From: G032773895 sp965248935 | GTDB lineage: Bacteria; Pseudomonadota; Gammaproteobacteria; Pseudomonadales; Cellvibrionaceae | Assembly: GCA_965248935.1 (NCBI GenBank) | Contig: OZ252214.1 | Coordinates: forward strand, 248,001 to 312,000 | DNA: 64,000 nt | Direction of reading: 5' to 3' | Part shown: one piece after another, positions 58,992-64,000 of the stretch | Layout: each line of letters starts with the position of its first letter | Position numbering within the stretch: the stretch's first letter is position 1 | The notes under the pieces: model-generated | Told to the model about the DNA's origin: nothing | The model's database searches: none | The model's input: only the letters and a program-made list of their open reading frames with translations | Position numbers and translations under genes: made by a program

Positions 58992-59654
58992 TTAAACTGG
59001 CACAATTTTATTTATTGGCCGGCAAGGGTTCCCCACAGCCGTACACCCTGCGGGAATACTCCGTGAAACAACGCTACCCGCACCAATTACCACGCCATCG
59101 CCAATGGTTACGCCGGGCAGAATTATGGCCCCATAACCGATCCAAACGTCTTTCCCAATTGATACGGGGGATATATCTAACTTGGAAACCTCTCCCTCAA
59201 CATTGCGATTTTCGAGAGTATGTCCGTCGCAATCCATAATCACCACGCCCGGCGCCATAACTGTATTCTCACCAATGGATATAGAGCCATAACTGCAAAT
59301 AGCCGTACCCTGAAGGTTTACATTATTTCCGAGTTGGATTTCCCCCAGCGGTCTACCAGGGGCTTTTACACAAGTAAGTTTTAGCGGGTGGTTTGGAAAA
59401 GAAGCGCCTTCTGTAGAATCAAAAAAACACTTATCGCCAATCACTATGGCATCTTTTAATTCCTGTTCTGAATAGGCCGCATGAATATCATCACAATCAA
59501 TTTCAAATACAGAAATAATAACAACTCTTGGTCTTCCGCATACAACTAGACCCTTTCCTACCGTAAATTTCTCTTCTAGCGTTTTTACTACCGCTAGGTC
59601 ATCCAATTGTTGATCGTCATGCTGAACAATTGAAAGCTGAGAATATCTAGGCAT
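58992..59654 (-). CDS. hexapeptide-repeat O-acetyltransferase
   Basis: A 220-residue left-handed beta-helix acyltransferase. Hexapeptide repeats run from about residue 105 to 210 (IQLGNNVNLQG, SISIGENTVMAPG, VSIGKDVWIGYG, VTIGDGVVIGAGSVV) and end with AVGNPCRPI, as in LacA/Maa/NodL-type acetyltransferases. The N-terminal ~100 residues are not recognised. The ATG overlaps the glycosyltransferase stop (ATGCCTAG), so the two are co-translated. It could acetylate a sugar made or attached by the neighbouring glycosyltransferase. Confidence 0.85.
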   Translation of the reverse strand: MPRYSQLSIVQHDDQQLDDLAVVKTLEEKFTVGKGLVVCGRPRVVIISVFEIDCDDIHAAYSEQELKDAIVIGDKCFFDSTEGASFPNHPLKLTCVKAPGRPLGEIQLGNNVNLQGTAICSYGSISIGENTVMAPGVVIMDCDGHTLENRNVEGEVSKLDISPVSIGKDVWIGYGAIILPGVTIGDGVVIGAGSVVSRSIPAGCTAVGNPCRPINKIVPV

Positions 59655-60534
59655 AGGCTTCTTCCCTCTCGGACTCCAATACCGACACTACGATGCTCTC
59701 CCAACCATGGTTCCCTTGACTCAACAAATAGGTCGCATTACAAGGGTGCTTGTTATACATGTATTGACAATTCTGGGTAGAACTTCGTTTATTTTGGCTA
59801 GATGAACGCTCATGAGGACAGTGAATAACATCGCAGTTTTCAGCAATCTCAAATTTCAACCCCAGTTTGTGCAGCCTTAAGCCAAGCTCTACATCCTCGC
59901 CCCCCCAAGATTCAAAATGCTCATCAAACCCTCCAACTTTCAATAGAGACTTGGTTGAACAGGATACGTGGCATGTCCAGAAAAGAAGCCATGGAATGCT
60001 TATTGAATCTATATCTAATCCGAGCTGAGCAAAAGAAGACTCTCTGCAATCTAGAAATTTGCTGTCGCTTTTCAATACCTTGAACAAGCTCTCTAACTCA
60101 GACTGATCGTTAAATTGAAATGAGTGACTTAAGCTGGTTTGGTCGAACTCATCAAAACCAAGTGCGTAGCCTATCCGAACCAGTTCTTTATTATTTTTAT
60201 ATGCAAGCCAGTGGTTTTGAATTAAATTTGTACTGGCTAAAATGCCGGAATCTAGAAACAGGCAAGCTTTGCGTTGGGCATTTTCGATACCAATATTTCT
60301 TGCCCTTGCAACCCTAAACCCCTTGTCTTCTTGAAAATAGTAATGAATATTCAACCGACCGCGATACAGATCCACTACTTTTTGCGTAGCATCCGACGAA
60401 CCATCGTCTATCACAATCACTTCAAATAATTCCCGACCGCTAGACTGAAAACACAACGATAAAAGCGTTTTATCTAACAGCTCTGCTCGATTATACGTGG
60501 GAATAATAACTGTGATACCGTCGATATATGCCAT
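59647..60534 (-). CDS. family 2 glycosyltransferase with C-terminal GT7-like motif
   Basis: A 295-residue soluble GT-A glycosyltransferase: TVIIPTYNRAELL at the start, an IDDGSSD nucleotide-binding motif, LFLDSG in the DxD position and SWGGEDVELGLRL, the Glyco_transf_7C signature of chondroitin-polymerase-like enzymes, then a His (VIHCPHE). I chose the ATG at 60534, which has AGGA nine bases upstream and begins just before the catalytic strand. A frame to 60639 would need GTG with no ribosome site. Its sugar and acceptor are unknown. It may belong to the metabolite operon or to surface polysaccharide synthesis. Confidence 0.85.
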   Translation of the reverse strand: MAYIDGITVIIPTYNRAELLDKTLLSLCFQSSGRELFEVIVIDDGSSDATQKVVDLYRGRLNIHYYFQEDKGFRVARARNIGIENAQRKACLFLDSGILASTNLIQNHWLAYKNNKELVRIGYALGFDEFDQTSLSHSFQFNDQSELESLFKVLKSDSKFLDCRESSFAQLGLDIDSISIPWLLFWTCHVSCSTKSLLKVGGFDEHFESWGGEDVELGLRLHKLGLKFEIAENCDVIHCPHERSSSQNKRSSTQNCQYMYNKHPCNATYLLSQGNHGWESIVVSVLESEREEAYA

Positions 60535-61176
60535 ATAGTATGTCCTGTTTAAGCTACTTTCGTAATTATTAAGTGAGTATTTAAAGCAATGATCCAAATA
60601 AATTGAAACCTGCTCAAAATTTGAAAAAGCTTCACCCACACCAATATACGAATTAAGGTGTTTTATAATTTTATTTATGTTTGTCTAACAGATTAATACG
60701 AAAATACTTAGTGAAGGGGCAATACCGAAGTATCGCTCTTGTGCAAACCAAAAACTCTCTTAATATTGAAATATCCTAGTATTGCATTGCAAAGAAGTAC
60801 GTCGTGTGTGAACACTATAAGATAAATTAATACATTTCAAGCCTCTAGTTTATTTGAGTAACAACAAATTGCGCATACACTCAAAAATGTATAAAAAATT
60901 CACATTTTATTAACATATTCCGTGTCTCAGCATACTTTTCACTTATTATCGGCACTATTAAAACCTCTTTGTCACCATATGTACTGTCAATATTCATAAT
61001 GTGAAATTTATGTTCGAGCTGTATTGCACATCAGTTTATCCAATCGTAGTAAGAGCATAAATATACGATACCCAACCATGTGTCTTTTTGCCGGTTTGAA
61101 AAACCTCAACGTTATTGAGAATAAGGCGTCTAATTTTCTGAATAGCTTCCTGGTTGCTTTCCGCAAGTAGTCGACC
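60535..61176. other. intergenic region upstream of the minus-strand operon
   Basis: About 640 AT-rich bases between the glycosyltransferase start and the IS3 end. No gene is supported. It should hold the promoter for the glycosyltransferase-acyltransferase pair and possibly more; I could not place it. Confidence 0.5.
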
Positions 61177-61631
61177 TGTAGTGGTCAACCTTTTTTGGCC
61201 AGCGAGTTAGAGGTTTTCCAAAAAAATACTTCTTTTTCGTTCGGCGATAATCCTAAATTATGGCTATGTGGCCTCACTAAATTGTAATACTTATAAATGT
61301 AATCACGAACAGAATCACTCGCTACCTTATCACTGCTATAACCATTTTTAGGCATGTTTTCAGTTTTCAAACTCCGAAAAAAACGTTCCATCGGGGCATT
61401 ATCCCAACAGTTACCACGACGGCTCATGCTCTGTTTAATCTGGTACTTCCAGATCAATTGTCTAAAAACCAAACTGGTGTAGTGACAGCCCTGATCAGAA
61501 TGAAACATCACTCCCTGTGGTCGCCCGCGCGCTTCAAATGCATTCGATAATGCGCGTTTTGTCAGCTCGCTATCAGGTGAATCTGACAAGGCAAAGCCAA
61601 TCACTTTTCGGCCATAGAGATCGAGAACAAC
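61177..61631 (-). pseudogene. IS3-family transposase OrfB, 3' part, interrupted by IS66
   Basis: The C-terminal ~145 residues of an IS3-family (IS150-like) integrase-type transposase: LDLYGRKVIGFA, FHSDQGCHYTS (second Asp) and RRGNCWDNAPMERFFRSLK (with the catalytic Glu). The stop is at 61185, and the element end TGTAGTGGTCAACC begins at 61177. At 61631 the frame runs into the IS66 element; removing that element and one target copy restores the in-frame YYLAVVLDLYGR. The rest resumes at 63912. Confidence 0.9.
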
Positions 61632-61711
61632 GTAAACGCCAAACCAATTACCCCCTACACAGCCCAAACCTAACACGATAAATTATCCCCTCCATTAAAC
61701 GAGCAGGTAAT

Positions 61712-61999
61712 ATGACAAAGCAGCGTAAATACGATTGGCCAAAACTGATCGAGGCATTTAATCAATCTGGTCTAACACAAACGCAATTCTGTGAAGAAAA
61801 TAACCTTAACCCCAAATACTTTTCCTTAAAACGCTCAAAGCTTCTTTCTTCAGATAGGCCAGCCTTTGAAAAAGCCGTTATTGAAACACCGCCGGAATCC
61901 CCCGTTAGCCTGACCATCCAGGTTGGACGCTGTAAAATACACTGCCCGGATGCCATGCCGGTTCAATCCTTTGTCGCTTTGGTGCATAGTCTCTCATGA
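61712..61999 (+). CDS. tnpA: IS66 accessory protein TnpA
   Basis: A 95-residue protein with an N-terminal helix-turn-helix-like segment (WPKLIEAFNQSGLTQTQFCE), typical of the first IS66 gene. It has a GCAGGTAAT ribosome-site region and overlaps tnpB by four bases (ATGA). It is required together with TnpB for transposition in studied IS66 elements. Confidence 0.88.
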   Translation: MTKQRKYDWPKLIEAFNQSGLTQTQFCEENNLNPKYFSLKRSKLLSSDRPAFEKAVIETPPESPVSLTIQVGRCKIHCPDAMPVQSFVALVHSLS

Positions 62000-62352
62000 T
62001 TAGCTGGTGTAATTCAGTCGATGTCTATTTACATCGTGACCCGGTGGACTTTAGAAAAGCAATGAATGGCCTGTCGTTAATCGTATCCGAAGCCATGCAA
62101 CTATCGCCCTTTGACCAAGCTTTGTTTGTTTTCTGCAACAAACGACGAACACAACTCAAAGTACTCTATTGGGACGAAACAGGTTTTGCTTTATGGCAAA
62201 AGCGTCTGGAGAAAGATACATTCAAATGGCCGAAGCGTTCTGAGAATTCCACACTGAAAATTACCCAGGAGCAATGGGTCTGGTTATTGCGTGGCTTTGA
62301 TTTTACCCAAATAAAACCGCATCAGCGGCTGGAATTCAGCGCTGTAGGTTAA
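61996..62352 (+). CDS. tnpB: IS66 accessory protein TnpB (Orf2)
   Basis: A 118-residue protein with the family pattern DPVDFRKAMNGLSLIV, FVFCNKRRTQLKVLYWDETGF (split here only for reading), and FKWP. Full length for the IS66 Orf2 family; its exact biochemical role is not known. Confidence 0.93.
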   Translation: MISWCNSVDVYLHRDPVDFRKAMNGLSLIVSEAMQLSPFDQALFVFCNKRRTQLKVLYWDETGFALWQKRLEKDTFKWPKRSENSTLKITQEQWVWLLRGFDFTQIKPHQRLEFSAVG

Positions 62353-62373
62353 GCATTTTGGTATAATCCACCC

Positions 62374-63888
62374 ATGAATGATGTGGTGAAATTACAGCAA
62401 GAAGTTGAGCAACTACGCGAACAGCTTGTATTAAAAAATGAAAAGCTCGCTCAACGTGATATACAAGTCGAATCGTTAAAAGAACAGATACGTCTATTTT
62501 TATCGCGTCGGTTTGGCGCATCCAGCGAAAAGGTATCGCCTGACCAAACGAGCTTATTCAATGAAGCTGAAAGCCTGGTAGAAGATGAGGTAGAAGAGCA
62601 TAGCGAGACGACAGTTAAGGCGTATCAGCGCACCCGTAAACCACGAGTTAGCATTCCCGATGCTTACCCACGCGAAGACATTATTCACGACCTTCCAGAA
62701 GAAGAGAAAACCTGCCCACATGACGGCAGCACCTTAAAACAGATTGGAAGTGATGATCATGAACAATTGGATATCATCCCCGCTCAAATCAAAGTCATTC
62801 GCCATCGTCGGCTAAAATATGCCTGCCCTTGTTGTGATCAACACATCGTCACAGCCAAAAAACCAAAACAAGCCATTAATAAAAGTATTGCCAGCCCTGG
62901 CTTGCTTGCGTTTGTCGCCACACAAAAATACTGCGATGCATTACCCTTGTATCGTCAAAGTGATATGTTCAAACGCATTGGTATCGAACTGGGTCGCACA
63001 AACCTGGCCAACTGGATGATTAAGGTGGGTGAGTTAGTGCAGTCACTCATTGATCGCCTGATCGAACATTTACAGCAGCAATCACTGTTACACATGGATG
63101 AAACAACCCTGCAAGTACTGGATGAACCCGGTAAGCCTGCACAAAGTAAAAGTTATATGTGGTTGATGGCGAGCTTTACATCACACCCTGCGATGGTGTT
63201 TCACTATTCGCCTTCACGGAACCAAGAAACCCCAAAAGCATTATTATCTAAAACCACTCAAGCAATGATGGTGGATGGTTATGATGGCTACGAACCGGCG
63301 TGTAACCAATACGATATTATCCGCCTTGGTTGCTGGGCCCATGCCCGCAGAAAATTTATTGACGCTCAAAAAGCCCAACCAAAAGGAAAAACAGGCAAAG
63401 CGGATCAAGCGATTGCCTTTATTCAAGCGCTTTACCGCATCGAAGCAAAAATAAAAAAGGAGCCTCCCGAAAAACGGTATGAGATACGTCAAAAAGAGGC
63501 GATTCCGATTCTGGGAAAAATAAAGAAATGGTTGGATAAAAGCTTACTCACCATACTCCCGTCATCAAAAATGGGGGCGGCGCTGAGGTATCTGAGTAAT
63601 CAATGGGAACGTTTAACGGCGTACCTGAAAGATGGCTCGTACCCGATAGATAATAATCCAGCGGAACGTGCTATAAGACCTTTTACGATAGGCAGAAAGA
63701 ACTGGATGTTTAGCAAAAGCCAGGCGGGCGCCAAGGCGAGTGCAAATTTATACAGTCTTGTCGAAACCGCCAAAGCCAATAGTGTCAACCCCTACGAGTA
63801 TTTGAAGCATGTGTTTACAGAATTGCCCAATAGGTCGAGAGAGGATGATCTAGCTGATTTATTACCTTGGAATGTGATATTAAGCTAG
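62374..63888 (+). CDS. tnpC: IS66 transposase TnpC
   Basis: A 504-residue DDE transposase. An N-terminal coiled coil (about 1-45) is followed by a zinc-binding segment (YACPCCDQHI) and the catalytic core with LHMDETTLQV (Asp), MVDGYDGYEPA (Asp) and NNPAERAIRPFTIGRKNW (Glu), then a conserved C-terminal end. It is complete and follows tnpB by 21 bases. Confidence 0.95.
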   Translation: MNDVVKLQQEVEQLREQLVLKNEKLAQRDIQVESLKEQIRLFLSRRFGASSEKVSPDQTSLFNEAESLVEDEVEEHSETTVKAYQRTRKPRVSIPDAYPREDIIHDLPEEEKTCPHDGSTLKQIGSDDHEQLDIIPAQIKVIRHRRLKYACPCCDQHIVTAKKPKQAINKSIASPGLLAFVATQKYCDALPLYRQSDMFKRIGIELGRTNLANWMIKVGELVQSLIDRLIEHLQQQSLLHMDETTLQVLDEPGKPAQSKSYMWLMASFTSHPAMVFHYSPSRNQETPKALLSKTTQAMMVDGYDGYEPACNQYDIIRLGCWAHARRKFIDAQKAQPKGKTGKADQAIAFIQALYRIEAKIKKEPPEKRYEIRQKEAIPILGKIKKWLDKSLLTILPSSKMGAALRYLSNQWERLTAYLKDGSYPIDNNPAERAIRPFTIGRKNWMFSKSQAGAKASANLYSLVETAKANSVNPYEYLKHVFTELPNRSREDDLADLLPWNVILS

Positions 63889-63911
63889 GGGGTAATTGGT
63901 TTGGCGTTTAC

Positions 63912-64000
63912 AGAACAACGGCCAAATAATACCATTGGCTCCCTGCCCTATTATCTTGGACACACATATATAAGTATTGCACCCTCCCCCCAAGTACTGT
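63912..64000 (-). pseudogene. IS3-family transposase OrfB, upstream part (cut by window edge)
   Basis: The bases after the IS66 element continue the split IS3 transposase: WYYLAVV is in frame with the piece at 61631 once the IS66 element is removed. Further upstream a TYI-type motif appears in a different frame, which suggests an additional frameshift, but the window ends before this can be settled. Confidence 0.7.

Larger units (their letters stand above)
61632..63911 (+). mobile_element. complete IS66-family insertion sequence
   Basis: The element is 2280 bases long. Its ends are inverted repeats: GTAAACGCCAAACCAATTAC at the left and the reverse complement at the right, finishing GGTTTGGCGTTTAC at 63911. 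It is flanked by an exact 8-base target duplication, AGAACAAC (61624-61631 and 63912-63919), the length usual for IS66. The three genes tnpA, tnpB and tnpC are intact, so it may still move. A truncated relative lies at 15708-15938. Confidence 0.96.

Noticed and set aside
1..64000. tRNA, rRNA or riboswitch genes
   Set aside because: I saw no cloverleaf with conserved T-loop bases, no rRNA-like stretch and no recognisable riboswitch core on either strand.

Overview
The window looks like a secondary-metabolite region of a low-GC marine gammaproteobacterium. The reasons are the TubC-type NRPS docking segments, chromosomal-integron style attC sites, a CvaA/CvaB-type export pair, DUF4124 proteins, and IS66 and IS3 elements. 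I cannot name the species. Almost every gene lies on the minus strand, so the region is read from right to left.

Right edge (61177-64000): an IS3-family transposase gene is split by a complete IS66-family element (61632-63911). The element has matching ends, tnpA-tnpB-tnpC and an exact 8-bp target duplication. Left of it, a glycosyltransferase and a hexapeptide acyltransferase (60534-58992) precede the main assembly line.

Main assembly line (58624-22223): a PKS (KS-AT-DH-inactive ER-KR-ACP), three NRPSs, an MFS exporter and a zinc-ribbon methyltransferase are packed with overlapping or abutting ends. From pocket residues read by eye, the modules predict acyl chain - D-Tyr - Pro - unassigned - beta-Ala - D-Ser - D-Gln-like. 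The beta-Ala adenylation domain is interrupted between core motifs A5 and A6 by a complete PanP-like, PLP-dependent aspartate decarboxylase domain. The enzyme therefore appears to make the beta-alanine it activates. This is the most remarkable feature of the window.

Cassette-like island (about 22.2-15.4 kb): the metabolite genes are interrupted by minus-strand genes, several followed directly by attC-like recombination sites (three candidates and one degenerate repeat). They encode an M23 peptidase, a DUF4124 protein, an N-terminally truncated amidase-like effector with a lipoprotein beside it, a small membrane protein, and an Imm11-like immunity protein next to a broken gene. Scraps of IS66, IS3 and IS1182-type elements and a 100-bp direct repeat mark rearrangement. 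No integron integrase is present.

Left part (15.4-0 kb): an endonuclease/exonuclease/phosphatase-family gene, then an apparent operon made of a two-module NRPS (both modules predict Gly; its two A-PCP units are near-identical 1.7-kb repeats), a eukaryote-type chitin-synthase-like glycosyltransferase, a secreted Fes/EstD-like esterase, a methyltransferase, an HlyD-type adaptor and a C39-peptidase ABC transporter cut by the window edge. No thioesterase domain, MbtH protein or phosphopantetheinyl transferase was found. Whether the left NRPS extends the main peptide or makes its own product cannot be settled from sequence.
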